DNA of 64,000 nucleotides. Source: Gemmobacter sp. (lineage in GTDB: Bacteria; Pseudomonadota; Alphaproteobacteria; Rhodobacterales; Rhodobacteraceae). The stretch is taken from positions 444,001 to 508,000 of the forward strand of contig NZ_JAUCBS010000002.1 of assembly GCF_034676705.1 (NCBI RefSeq). Direction: 5' to 3'. The position numbers and the translations under genes are program-made. Below the pieces are notes generated by a model. It did no database searches. It had not been told where the DNA came from and was given only the letters and a program-made list of their open reading frames with translations. Positions 17,613 to 26,451 of the stretch are shown in pieces. The first letter of the stretch is position 1; the number at the start of each line of letters is the position of its first letter.

Positions 17613-19174
17613 CCACGCCCAGCGAAGCCCTTGCCGCCGTAAAGGCCGCCCGCCGCCTGCGCGACGATGCGGCGCGGCCGGTGGCCGTGGCCCGCCAGCA
17701 TGCGCTTGGCAAGCTGACCGCCCGCGAACGCATTGCCACCCTGCTGGACGATGGCGCGGTGTTCGAGGAACTGGGCGCGCTGGTCGAACCCGGGCGCCAC
17801 ACGATGGATACCGGCGATTTGCAGGCCCCGGGCGACGGGGTGGTGACGGGGCTTGGCCAGGTGCTGGGGCGCACCACGGCGATCGCGGCGTTCGATTTCA
17901 CCATCCTTGGCGGGTCGAACGGCGAACATGGCGAATGGAAGATGCTGCGCCTGCTGGATCTGTGCCTGCGCCATGGCCATCCGCTGGTGATGCTGCTGGA
18001 CGGCGGCGGGCACCGCATTCAGGAAGGGCTGGACAGCCGGCATTTCGCGCGCGGCACCACGCTGTTCCAGCGGTTCTGCGACCTGTCGGGCTGGGTGCCG
18101 ATGGTGGCGGCCATGATGGGGCCGGGCTTTGCCGGCCCGTCGAACTTTGCCGCGCTGGCGGATTTCGTGGTGATGGTCGAAGGCACCTCGACCATGGGCA
18201 TCGCGGGGCCGGCGCTGGTGGCGGCGGCCACCGGCGAACGGCTGACCAAGGACGATCTGGGATCGGCCGAGGTGCAGGCGACCGGCGCGGGCATTGCCGA
18301 TCTGGCGGTGGTCGATGACCGGGCCGCGCTGGCGGCGGTGCGGCGGTTCCTGTCGTTTCTGCCTGCCAATGCCGGGCAACCGGCGCCGGTTCTGCCGACC
18401 GACGATCCGGCAGACCGGCGCGATGCGGCACTGGCCAGCCTGATCCCCGACAACCCCCGCCGCGCCTATGACATGCGCAAGGCGGTGACCGCCATTGCCG
18501 ATGCCGGCAGCACGTTCGAACTGCGCCCGACCCATGCCCGCAACCTGCTGACCGTGCTGGCCCGCATGGATGGCCGGCCCGTGGGCATCATCGCCAACCA
18601 GCCGATGCAGATGGGCGGCACGCTGACCGTGCCGGCCTGCGAAAAGGGCGCGCATTTCGTGGCGCTGTGCGATGCCTTCGGCATTCCGCTGATCTATCTG
18701 ATCGACGTGCCGGGGTTCCTGGTCGGCCCGGCGGCCGAGACCAGCGGGCTGGCGCGGCGCAGCGGGCGGCTGCTGTTCGAACTGGGACAGGCCACGGTGC
18801 CGCGCCTGTCGGTGGTGCTGCGCAAGGGCTATGGGCTGGCCTATATCGCCATGGCGGGGGGCCGCAGCTTTGACGCAGACCTGTGCCTGGCCTGGCCCAG
18901 CGCCGAGATCTGCGCCATGTCGGTCGAGGGGGCGGTGGATGTGGCCTATCGCAAGCAGATCGACGGGACCGACGACCCCGCACAGGCGCGCGACGGGCTG
19001 ATCGCGCGGTTCCGCACCCAGCTTGGACCGCTGCGCGCGGCCGAGGCGCATGGCGTGGACGATATCATCGACCCGTGCGACACCCGCCCCGCCCTGATCC
19101 GCGCGCTGGCGCGCTGCCCGGGGCGGCGGGCGCGGGCCGTCTCGGGGCGGTTCCGGGCGATTTCGCCGATCTAG
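17609..19174 (+). CDS. Acyl-CoA carboxylase carboxyltransferase subunit (copy 2)
   Basis: This 521-residue carboxyltransferase has both halves of the fold, with MLLDGGGHRIQEG as the first oxyanion-hole region and LIDVPGFLVG and AEICAMSVEGAVDV in the second half. It transfers CO2 between carboxybiotin and an acyl-CoA, or acts in the reverse direction in a decarboxylase. No biotin carrier or carboxylase gene accompanies it; the only carrier is the 71-residue protein encoded at 7945-8160. Its stop codon overlaps that of fdsD on the other strand (CTAG at 19171-19174), with no room for a terminator. Confidence 0.87.
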   Translation: MTTPSEALAAVKAARRLRDDAARPVAVARQHALGKLTARERIATLLDDGAVFEELGALVEPGRHTMDTGDLQAPGDGVVTGLGQVLGRTTAIAAFDFTILGGSNGEHGEWKMLRLLDLCLRHGHPLVMLLDGGGHRIQEGLDSRHFARGTTLFQRFCDLSGWVPMVAAMMGPGFAGPSNFAALADFVVMVEGTSTMGIAGPALVAAATGERLTKDDLGSAEVQATGAGIADLAVVDDRAALAAVRRFLSFLPANAGQPAPVLPTDDPADRRDAALASLIPDNPRRAYDMRKAVTAIADAGSTFELRPTHARNLLTVLARMDGRPVGIIANQPMQMGGTLTVPACEKGAHFVALCDAFGIPLIYLIDVPGFLVGPAAETSGLARRSGRLLFELGQATVPRLSVVLRKGYGLAYIAMAGGRSFDADLCLAWPSAEICAMSVEGAVDVAYRKQIDGTDDPAQARDGLIARFRTQLGPLRAAEAHGVDDIIDPCDTRPALIRALARCPGRRARAVSGRFRAISPI

Positions 19175-19395
19175 GCCGCCGGGCGGCGGATATGGGGCGC
19201 GGCCTGCCGCACCAGCGGGGCCAGCCCTGCGGCCCCGCTGTCGATCAGGGCGAACAGCTGGCGGCGCATGCCCGGTTCCCAGAAATCGTTGATATGCGCG
19301 GCCAGCCCTGCGGCCGCCTGATCGGCGGGTTTCGTCGCCATAAAGGTGGCGATCTGGTTCGCCATGCGGATCAGCTTGTCATCGCCCGATGTCAT
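19171..19395 (-). CDS. fdsD: Formate dehydrogenase delta subunit
   Basis: This 74-residue protein resembles the FdsD small subunit of soluble NAD+-dependent formate dehydrogenases. It starts with KLIRMANQIATFMAT and has HINDFWEPGMRRQL, typical of the family. It is thought to help maturation or stability of the FdsGBA complex. The ATG follows the fdsA stop by one base. The usual fdsC (FdhD-like sulfurtransferase) gene found between fdsA and fdsD in related operons is absent. Confidence 0.87.
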   Translation of the reverse strand: MTSGDDKLIRMANQIATFMATKPADQAAAGLAAHINDFWEPGMRRQLFALIDSGAAGLAPLVRQAAPHIRRPAA

Positions 19396-19396
19396 G

Positions 19397-22297
19397 TCAT
19401 TCCGCCGCCGGCAGGATGCGCCGGGCCTGTTCGGCCTGCGCGGCATAGTCCCTTTGCCAGTCACTTGGCCCGTTCGAGGGGCTGACCTGCACCGCCGTCA
19501 CCTTGTATTCCGGGCAGTTCGTCGCCCAGTCGGAATAATCGGTGGTGATGACATTGGCCTGCGTTTCGGGGTGGTGGAAGGTGGTATAGACCACGCCGGG
19601 CGATACCCGGTCGGTCAGGTCGGCGCGCAGCGTGGTTTCGCCCGACCGGCTGGCCAGGCGCACCCAATCGCCCTGCCGGATGCCACGGGTTTCGGCATCA
19701 TGTGGGTGGATTTCCAGCACATCTTCAGGATGCCAGGCCACATTGGCCGTGCGCCGGGTCTGGGCGCCGACGTTGTATTGCGACAGGATGCGGCCCGTGG
19801 TCAGCAGCAGCGGAAAGCGCGGGCCGGTCTTTTCATCGGTGGCGACATATTCGGTGCGGATGAACCGCCCCCTGCCGCGCACGAAACCGTCAACATGCAT
19901 CAGCGGCGTGCCCTCGGGCGCATCGTCGTTGCAGGGCCACTGGATGGACCCCAGCTGATCCAGCCGGTCATAGGTGACGCCGGCAAAGCTGGGCGTGGTT
20001 GCCGCGATTTCCGCCATGATCTGCGACGGATGGGTATAGGTCCAGCCCGCCCCCATCGCATTGGCCAGCATCTGGGTAACCTCCCAATCGGCATAGCCCG
20101 CCTTGGGCGCCATCACCCGCCGCACCCGGTTGATGCGGCGTTCGGCATTGGTAAAGGTGCCGTCCTTTTCCAGAAAGCTCGATCCCGGCAGAAAGACATG
20201 CGCGTAATTCGCGGTTTCGTTCAGGAACAGATCATGGACGATCACGCAATCCATCGCGGCCAGTGCGGCGGCAACGTGTTTCGTATCGGGATCGGATTGC
20301 AGGATGTCTTCGCCCTGACAGTATAGCCCCCGGAACGTGCCCTCGACCGCGGCATCCAGCATGTTGGGAATGCGCAGGCCGGGTTCCGGGTCGATCGGCA
20401 CGCCCCAGGCGCGTTCAAAGATTGCCCGCACCTCGGGCGATTTCACGTGGCGATAGCCGGGCAGTTCGTGCGGGAACGACCCCATGTCGCAGCTGCCCTG
20501 CACATTGTTCTGCCCGCGCAGGGGGTTCACCCCCACGCCGGGGCGGCCGATGTTGCCGGTCAGCATGGCCAGGTTCGCGATGGCGATCACGGTGGTCGAC
20601 CCTTGCGAATGTTCCGTCACCCCCAGCCCGTAATAGATCGCGGCATTGCCCCCGGTGGCATACAGCCGGGCGGCGGCGCGGATCTGGTCGGCGGGAACGC
20701 CGGTCAGCCCCTCGACCGCTTCGGGCGCATGGCGGGGGTCGGCGATGAAATCGGCATAGTCCTGATATTCGTCCCAGTCGCAGCGGCTGCGGATGAAATC
20801 GGCGTTGATCAGCCCCTCGGTGACGATCACATGCGCCATGGCCGAGACCACGGCCACATTGGTGCCCGGCCGCAACGCCAGATGATGCGCGGCCTTGTAA
20901 TGCGGGCCTTCGACGCTTTCGGTGCGGCGCGGGTCGATGACGATCAGCTTTGCGCCCTGCCGCAGGCGTTTCTTCAGCCGGCTGGCAAAGACCGGGTGGC
21001 CGGCATGGGGGTTCGCCCCGATCACCAGCGCGACATCGCACTGTTCCACGCTGTCGAAATCCTGCGTGCCCGCACTGGTGCCATAGGTCTGGCCCAGGCC
21101 ATAGCCGGTGGGCGAATGGCAGACGCGGGCGCAGGTATCGGTGTTGTTGTTGCGAAACACCGCGCGGGTCAGTTTCTGCACCAGATAGGTTTCTTCATTG
21201 GTGCAACGGCTGGAGGTGATGACGCCGACCGACTGCCGGCCGTATTGCGCCTGAATCCCCTGCATCCGGGCGGCGGCAAAGGCCAGCGCCTCGGGCCAAC
21301 CGACCTCGCGCCAGGGGTCGGTGATGCGGTCGCGGATCATCGGGTGCAGAATGCGGTCGCGGTGGGTGGCATAGCCCCAGGCGAACCGCCCCTTGACGCA
21401 GGAATGGCCCCGGTTGGCCTTGCCCTGTTTCCACGGAACCATGCGCACCAGTTCATCGCCACGCATCTCGGCCTTGAACTGGCAGCCGACCCCACAATAG
21501 GCGCAGGTGGTGATGATGGACCGCTCGGGGGTGCCGATGTCGATCACGGAGTTTTCGGTCAGGGTAGCGGTCGGGCAGGCCTGCACGCAGGCACCGCAGG
21601 ACACGCAATCCGACGCCAGAAAGTCTGGCGCCCCGGTGCTGACCCGGCTGTCCCAGCCACGCCCATCGATGGTCAGGGCAAAGGTGCCCTGCACCTCCTC
21701 GCACGCCCGGACGCAGCGGTTGCAGACGATGCATTTGGCCGGGTCATAGGTGAAATAGGGGTTCGACTGATCCTTGGGCAACCAGTCGGGGTTTGCCGCC
21801 CCCGAATTGTTTCGCGCGCGAAAATGTGTTGCGATTTCGTTAACTTCGACCGCTGGTGCCGGTTCATACCGCACATCGCGCAGGCCCACGGCCCCCGCCA
21901 TGTCCTGCAATTCGCAATCGCCATTGGCCGCGCAGGTCAGGCAATCCAGCGGGTGGTCCGAGATATAAAGCTCCATCACGCCGCGCCGCAGCTGTTTCAG
22001 CTTGGGCGTCTGGGTGCGCACCCGCAGCCCCGGGGCCACGGGGGTGGTGCAACTGGCCGGCGTGCCCGCCCGCCCCTCGATTTCCACCAGGCACAACCGG
22101 CACGAGCCGAACGCATCGAGCGAGTCGGTGGCGCAGAGCTTGGGCACCGAAATGCCGATCTCCGCCGCCGCCCGCATCAGGCTGGTGCCTTCGGGAACGG
22201 TCACGGAAAAGCCGTCAATCTCCAGCGTGACCATGGTTGCCGACCGGCTGGCCGGTGTGCCCATGTCGCGGTCGGTGGGCAGGATGAAATCCTTCAT
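19397..22297 (-). CDS. fdsA: NAD+-dependent formate dehydrogenase alpha subunit (Mo/W-bis-MGD)
   Basis: This 966-residue catalytic subunit oxidises formate to CO2. An N-terminal [2Fe-2S] domain (FGSCRLCLVE) is followed by a His/Cys cluster site (HPLDCLTCAANGDC), two [4Fe-4S] ferredoxin motifs (CIVCNRCVRAC, CVSCGACVQAC) and a further cluster motif (CAYCGVGC). The molybdopterin domain carries the metal-ligand Cys in ARVCHSPTGYG and a GQNNVQGSCDMG stretch. No Tat signal is present, as expected for the cytosolic enzyme. GGGAGG 7 bases before the ATG fixes the start, which overlaps the fdsB stop (ATGA). Electrons pass through fdsB and fdsG subunits to NAD+. Confidence 0.95.
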   Translation of the reverse strand: MKDFILPTDRDMGTPASRSATMVTLEIDGFSVTVPEGTSLMRAAAEIGISVPKLCATDSLDAFGSCRLCLVEIEGRAGTPASCTTPVAPGLRVRTQTPKLKQLRRGVMELYISDHPLDCLTCAANGDCELQDMAGAVGLRDVRYEPAPAVEVNEIATHFRARNNSGAANPDWLPKDQSNPYFTYDPAKCIVCNRCVRACEEVQGTFALTIDGRGWDSRVSTGAPDFLASDCVSCGACVQACPTATLTENSVIDIGTPERSIITTCAYCGVGCQFKAEMRGDELVRMVPWKQGKANRGHSCVKGRFAWGYATHRDRILHPMIRDRITDPWREVGWPEALAFAAARMQGIQAQYGRQSVGVITSSRCTNEETYLVQKLTRAVFRNNNTDTCARVCHSPTGYGLGQTYGTSAGTQDFDSVEQCDVALVIGANPHAGHPVFASRLKKRLRQGAKLIVIDPRRTESVEGPHYKAAHHLALRPGTNVAVVSAMAHVIVTEGLINADFIRSRCDWDEYQDYADFIADPRHAPEAVEGLTGVPADQIRAAARLYATGGNAAIYYGLGVTEHSQGSTTVIAIANLAMLTGNIGRPGVGVNPLRGQNNVQGSCDMGSFPHELPGYRHVKSPEVRAIFERAWGVPIDPEPGLRIPNMLDAAVEGTFRGLYCQGEDILQSDPDTKHVAAALAAMDCVIVHDLFLNETANYAHVFLPGSSFLEKDGTFTNAERRINRVRRVMAPKAGYADWEVTQMLANAMGAGWTYTHPSQIMAEIAATTPSFAGVTYDRLDQLGSIQWPCNDDAPEGTPLMHVDGFVRGRGRFIRTEYVATDEKTGPRFPLLLTTGRILSQYNVGAQTRRTANVAWHPEDVLEIHPHDAETRGIRQGDWVRLASRSGETTLRADLTDRVSPGVVYTTFHHPETQANVITTDYSDWATNCPEYKVTAVQVSPSNGPSDWQRDYAAQAEQARRILPAAE

Positions 22298-23820
22298 TCG
22301 GCAGCCTCCCGCAGGGGGGTGAAATCGCCCGGAAAATGGGTCAGGGCGGACATCACCGGATAGGGGGTAAAGCCCCCCAGCGCGCACAGCGACCCGGCCT
22401 TCATCGTGTCGCACAGGTCGGTCAGCAGGGGGATGGCGGCAGGATCGCCGGCCCGGATACGGTCCAGCGTTTCCACCCCGCGCACGGCGCCGATTCGGCA
22501 GGGGGTGCATTTGCCACAGCTTTCGATGGCGCAGAATTCCATCGCGAACCGCGCCATGTGCAGCATGTCGGTGCGGTCATCCGCCACCGTCAGCCCGGCA
22601 TGGCCGATCAGCCCGCCGGCGGCCGCAAAATCCTCATAGGTAAAGGGCGTGCCGAACAGCGCGGGCGGAAACCACGCGCCCAGCGGCCCGCCCACCTGCA
22701 CCGCCTTGACCGGACGGCCGCTGGCGGTGCCGCCGCCGATGTCGGTGACAATCTCGCCCAGCGTCAGGCCAAAGGCGGTTTCGAACAACCCGCCGTGCCG
22801 GACATTCCCTGCCAGCTGCAACGCCATGGTGCCGCGCGACCGGCCCATGCCGAAATCGCGATAGAACGCCGCCCCCCGATCCAGGATCACCGGAACCGAG
22901 GCCAGCGAAATCACGTTGTTGACCACCGTCGGCCGCCCCATGAACCCTTGCAGCGCCGGCAGCGGCGGCTTGGCCCGCACCACGCCGCGCTTGCCTTCCA
23001 GGCTGTTCAGCAGGCTGGTTTCCTCGCCGCAGACATAGGCGCCGGCGCCCACGCGGACCTCGATGTCGAACGCATGGGGCGAACCCAGGACCGACGGCCC
23101 CAGCACGCCCGCCGCCCGCGCCACCGCAATGGCGCGGCCCATCTGCGCCACCGCATCGGGGTATTCGGACCGGATGTAGACATATCCTTTCGTCGCCCCC
23201 ACGGCGATGCCGGCAATCGCCATCCCCTCGATCAGGGTCAGGGGATCGCCTTCCATCAGCATCCGGTCGGCAAAGGTGGCGCTGTCGCCTTCGTCCGCGT
23301 TGCAGACGATGTATTTCTGCGGCCCCGGCGCATCGTGGACGGTCCTCCACTTGATCCCGGTGGGAAAGCCCGCCCCGCCCCTGCCACGCAGGCCGGAGTC
23401 TGTCACCTCGGCCACGATCTGCGCCGGGCTCATGCCAAGCGCCCGGCGCAGGCCGCGCAGGCCATCATGCGCCTGATAGTCAGCCAGGCTGAGCGGATCG
23501 GTCACGCCGACACGGGCAAAGGTCAGGCGGGTCTGCCGCGCCATCCAGGGCAGGCTGTCGGTCAGGCCCAACGCCTTGCGGTGGGCCTGCGGGGCATCGA
23601 ACAGCGCGGGCACATCGGCCGGGGTCAGCGGGCCAAAGGCGATGCGGCCCTGATCGGTGACCAGTTCCACCAGCGGCTCCAGCCAGATCATGCCGCGGCT
23701 GCCGTTGCGCACCAGATCCAGCGCGATGCCCCGCGCCGCCGCCGCAGCCCGGATCGCCTCGGCCACCTCATCCGCCCCCAGCGCGCGGGCGGCGGCATCC
23801 ATCGGGACATAGACACGCAT
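22294..23820 (-). CDS. fdsB: Formate dehydrogenase beta subunit (NuoF-like, FMN/NADH site)
   Basis: This 508-residue subunit is homologous to NuoF with a short N-terminal thioredoxin-like extension, as in other FdsB proteins. Motifs are SGLRGRGGAGFPTG and NADEGDS for nucleotide/FMN binding, GAGAYVCGEETSLLNSLEG for NADH, and ESCGKCTPCRIG with a later Cys (GSLCALG) for the [4Fe-4S] cluster. It receives electrons from FdsA and reduces NAD+. It overlaps both neighbours by ATGA or a single base, showing tight translational coupling. Confidence 0.94.
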   Translation of the reverse strand: MRVYVPMDAAARALGADEVAEAIRAAAAARGIALDLVRNGSRGMIWLEPLVELVTDQGRIAFGPLTPADVPALFDAPQAHRKALGLTDSLPWMARQTRLTFARVGVTDPLSLADYQAHDGLRGLRRALGMSPAQIVAEVTDSGLRGRGGAGFPTGIKWRTVHDAPGPQKYIVCNADEGDSATFADRMLMEGDPLTLIEGMAIAGIAVGATKGYVYIRSEYPDAVAQMGRAIAVARAAGVLGPSVLGSPHAFDIEVRVGAGAYVCGEETSLLNSLEGKRGVVRAKPPLPALQGFMGRPTVVNNVISLASVPVILDRGAAFYRDFGMGRSRGTMALQLAGNVRHGGLFETAFGLTLGEIVTDIGGGTASGRPVKAVQVGGPLGAWFPPALFGTPFTYEDFAAAGGLIGHAGLTVADDRTDMLHMARFAMEFCAIESCGKCTPCRIGAVRGVETLDRIRAGDPAAIPLLTDLCDTMKAGSLCALGGFTPYPVMSALTHFPGDFTPLREAAE

Positions 23821-24299
23821 CAGGCCAGCCCCCCGATCAGGTCATCCAGCCGGTCGGCATCCAGCCGGCCGACCAGCCGGCCATCAACCATGGCCGCAGG
23901 ACCACAGGCGCACAGGCCCAGGCAGAACACCGGCTCCAGCGTAACGCGATTGTCGGCGGTCGTGTCGTGCCAGCCGATCCCCAGCCGGTCCTGCGCCCGC
24001 TGCGCCAGATCCTCGGCGCCCATGGCCTGACACGCCTCGGCCCGGCACAGCCTGACCACATGCCGACCAGCGGGCGAGGAGCGGAAATCGTGATAGAACG
24101 TCAGAACGCCATGCACTTCGGCATTCGACATGCCAAGTGCGGCCGCAATCTGCGGCAGCACCTCCTGCGGCACATGGCCAAAGGCGGCCTGCACATCGTG
24201 CAGCACCGGCAACAGCGCACCGTCAATGCCTTGGTGCCGTTTCAAGATATCCGCAACGGCTGACGCGCGCTGGGACACCGGCCCTGGGTGAATGGTCAT
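23820..24299 (-). CDS. fdsG: Formate dehydrogenase gamma subunit (NuoE-like)
   Basis: This 159-residue NuoE-like protein binds one [2Fe-2S] cluster through Cys pairs in VRLCRAEACQAMG and VFCLGLCACG. The helical N-terminal half contains LPVLHDVQAAFGHVP. It is the first gene of the fdsGBAD operon. The ATG at 24299 is preferred over one at 24323 because GGGAG lies upstream (12 bases, a long spacing) and homologues start near here. The start remains somewhat uncertain. Confidence 0.9.
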   Translation of the reverse strand: MTIHPGPVSQRASAVADILKRHQGIDGALLPVLHDVQAAFGHVPQEVLPQIAAALGMSNAEVHGVLTFYHDFRSSPAGRHVVRLCRAEACQAMGAEDLAQRAQDRLGIGWHDTTADNRVTLEPVFCLGLCACGPAAMVDGRLVGRLDADRLDDLIGGLA

Positions 24300-24372
24300 G
24301 TTCGACAAGGACTCCCTGACCATCAGGATAGCGGCGGGAAGATGGAAAATTCAAATCGGAGTTCCCGTGGAT

Positions 24373-24391
24373 TGATAGAAAACTCCTATCA
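24373..24391. promoter_or_regulatory. LysR-type dyad upstream of fdsG
   Basis: TGATAG and CTATCA flank AAAACTC, a perfect 6-bp dyad that includes ATAG-N7-CTAT, the size expected for a LysR recognition site. It lies about 75-90 bases upstream of fdsG and just after the LysR gene stop. It is the best operator candidate for formate-dehydrogenase control. Confidence 0.5.
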
Positions 24392-24412
24392 CGACAACGC
24401 CGCGCAACCTGG

Positions 24413-25342
24413 CTAGCCCAGCGCCTTGCGGCAGCAGCGATGCAGGGTCTGGACGTAGCGGTTGGTGCCAAGAAAGGCCGTATGGGCGAACCACAGCTTC
24501 ATCGGCTCCATCCCGGTCAGCACACGGTGCATCACCCGGTGGCCATCGTCCTCGACCGCCCATTCGGGCAGGACGCCATAGCCTGCCCCCCGGGCGATCA
24601 GGCGGGTGATGCTGGTAGACCCGGAAACCGAGGTCGCGACACGCGGCGCGGCGCCCATCTGGCGGGTCAGATAGTCGATGGAGCCGGTGCGAACGGGCTG
24701 GCCGGGTTCATAGGTGACAAAGGGCCGGTCGCGGAACACCGACAGATCGGTCCCATCTTCGGGGATCCCCCAATCGGCCGGCCAGACCAGCGCCAGCCGG
24801 TAACTGCCCAGCAGATGCTGCGTGATCGCCGGATGACCAAAGCTGCGTTCGCTGACGGCGGCATCCAGCGCGCCATCCATCATCATCTTTTCCAGCGTGG
24901 TGTCGCGTTCAAAGAACGCCAGTTCCAGATCCGGCGCCTCGGCGCGGAATTCCTGAAGGATGCCGGGAAAGAAATGGTGGAACAGCGCCTGCGGCACCCC
25001 CACCCGCAAGACCGACCGCACATCGTGCAGCAGCACCGAGATGCGCGACAGGATCGTATCCAGTTCGCCCCCCAGCGAGGCATGCAGCGCACGCCCCTGT
25101 GGCGTCAGCGTGACGGAACGCGAGCCCTTTTCCGCCTCGATCAGCCGGGCGCCATAGATCTGTTCCAGCCGCCGGACATGGTTGGCGGCCGATTGGTAGG
25201 AAATTGCCAGTTCGCGCGACGCGGCCGAGAACGACCCGGTGCGCGCCACAAGGTGAAACGTCTGCAACAGCGAAATATCGACCTTGGGCCGCCGGTCATC
25301 GGGCCTGTCGCCGCCCCGCATGTCGCCACCCTGCCGTGCCAT
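24413..25342 (-). CDS. LysR-family transcriptional regulator (candidate FdsR)
   Basis: This 309-residue LysR regulator has an N-terminal winged helix (ISLLQTFHLVARTGSFSAASRELAISYQSAANHVRRLE) and a periplasmic-binding-like effector domain. It lies immediately upstream of fdsG in the same orientation, separated by 113 bp holding a LysR-type dyad. Control of the formate dehydrogenase operon is therefore likely. A second in-frame ATG occurs at 25321. The first ATG at 25342 is preceded by an 11-base G run (on the coding strand) in place of a normal ribosome-binding site. Confidence 0.88.
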   Translation of the reverse strand: MARQGGDMRGGDRPDDRRPKVDISLLQTFHLVARTGSFSAASRELAISYQSAANHVRRLEQIYGARLIEAEKGSRSVTLTPQGRALHASLGGELDTILSRISVLLHDVRSVLRVGVPQALFHHFFPGILQEFRAEAPDLELAFFERDTTLEKMMMDGALDAAVSERSFGHPAITQHLLGSYRLALVWPADWGIPEDGTDLSVFRDRPFVTYEPGQPVRTGSIDYLTRQMGAAPRVATSVSGSTSITRLIARGAGYGVLPEWAVEDDGHRVMHRVLTGMEPMKLWFAHTAFLGTNRYVQTLHRCCRKALG

Positions 25343-25346
25343 GGCG

Positions 25347-25357
25347 CCCCCCCCCCC
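25347..25357. repeat. 11-base C/G homopolymer tract before the LysR start
   Basis: Eleven consecutive C on the plus strand (G on the mRNA strand) fill the 17-base gap between the saccharopine-dehydrogenase-like gene and the LysR start. The tract sits where the ribosome-binding site should be. Length changes by slippage could alter translation, or the run could be a sequencing artefact. Confidence 0.85.
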
Positions 25358-25359
25358 GC

Positions 25360-26451
25360 TCAGGCTATTTCTGCCGGTGCCAGAAGACCGAAGAAGGCGG
25401 AACGGCGCAAGTCCCCGGGACGCAGGGCGCCGGGCGCGATCAGCCCGGGGGGCACAACGCCCTGCCCGATCAGATCCAGCGTGGCGCCGACATGGGCGGC
25501 GGTGATGGTGGACACCGCGCTGACCGGCCCGCCACCTGCGCCGCAAGCAGCCGTCATCACCTGCGACGACCAGTGTTCCGCCGTGCCGCTGCGGCGGCGG
25601 ATGGCGACCAGCACGCGGTCCTGTTCGGTGCGCGGCAGCGCGGTGGTCAGCAGCGTGCGGAACTGATACAGCCGCTTGTCCAGTCCCAGATCGTCTAGCA
25701 GGAAGCGGATGTAATCCAGATGCCCCGGGTGGCGCAGCGTCTTGAACACCAGTCCGGCAACGCGGCCCTGCCAGTCGCGCGCCAGCACATCCAGACTGCC
25801 GGCGGTGGTGAACGCCTCCATCCCCAGGCCGCCGAAGTGAACGGTTTCCAGATCGGCCAGCGGCGGCAGTTCGGTCAGTTCGCCATCCCGAATGGCAAGA
25901 CAGGGGGCGGTATATTCCGCCACCAGCCCCTCGATGCCCCAGATGTTGGCATAGCCCAGCCGGTTGGTGACCTGCGCCGGCAGCACGCCGACAAAGACGG
26001 TGATCTCGTCCTGCGATGCGGCCTGTTCCAGCGCCTCGGCGGCCAGCGCGGTGACCCAGCCGGGCGCCAGCCCGCAGCCGGGCGCCAGCGCGACGCCAGC
26101 CTCCTGCGCCGCACCTGCAAGCCGGGCTATGGCGGCACCCGAGGCCGCGCTTTCCACGATATCAAGGTAGTGACACCCTGCGGCGATGGCGGCGCGCGCC
26201 ACCTCGGCCCCGGTCAGGGCCGGATCGGCCAGCACCACCGCCGCCTGCCCGCGCAGGGCGCCTGCCAGGGCTTCGGACAGGGTGCCCGTCAAGGGTGGCA
26301 GCATGGGCAACCCGGGAATGGCCGGGCCTTCGGAATCGCGGGCGGCCAGCGTGGGGGCAAAGCGGGGGTCACCGGCAAAGACCCGCGCGATGCGCTGCGC
26401 CATGCGGCCCGACCCCAGGATCAGCACAGGGATCGCCATGGCCCTAGCCAT
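25360..26451 (-). CDS. Saccharopine dehydrogenase-like NAD(P)-dependent oxidoreductase
   Basis: This 363-residue protein opens with a Rossmann motif (PVLILGSGRMAQRIARVF). Its C-terminal half contains the saccharopine-reductase signature region VAGLVFKTLRHPGHLDYIRFLL. The family forms or splits secondary amines between an amino acid and a semialdehyde (saccharopine, carboxynorspermidine, homospermidine and opine-like compounds). A later ATG at 26439 is equally possible; neither has a clear ribosome-binding site, and overlap with the ABC ATPase stop suggests coupled translation. It follows an amino acid importer, so the substrate is probably an imported amino acid or its oxidation product. Exact reaction unknown. 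Confidence 0.8.
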   Translation of the reverse strand: MARAMAIPVLILGSGRMAQRIARVFAGDPRFAPTLAARDSEGPAIPGLPMLPPLTGTLSEALAGALRGQAAVVLADPALTGAEVARAAIAAGCHYLDIVESAASGAAIARLAGAAQEAGVALAPGCGLAPGWVTALAAEALEQAASQDEITVFVGVLPAQVTNRLGYANIWGIEGLVAEYTAPCLAIRDGELTELPPLADLETVHFGGLGMEAFTTAGSLDVLARDWQGRVAGLVFKTLRHPGHLDYIRFLLDDLGLDKRLYQFRTLLTTALPRTEQDRVLVAIRRRSGTAEHWSSQVMTAACGAGGGPVSAVSTITAAHVGATLDLIGQGVVPPGLIAPGALRPGDLRRSAFFGLLAPAEIA

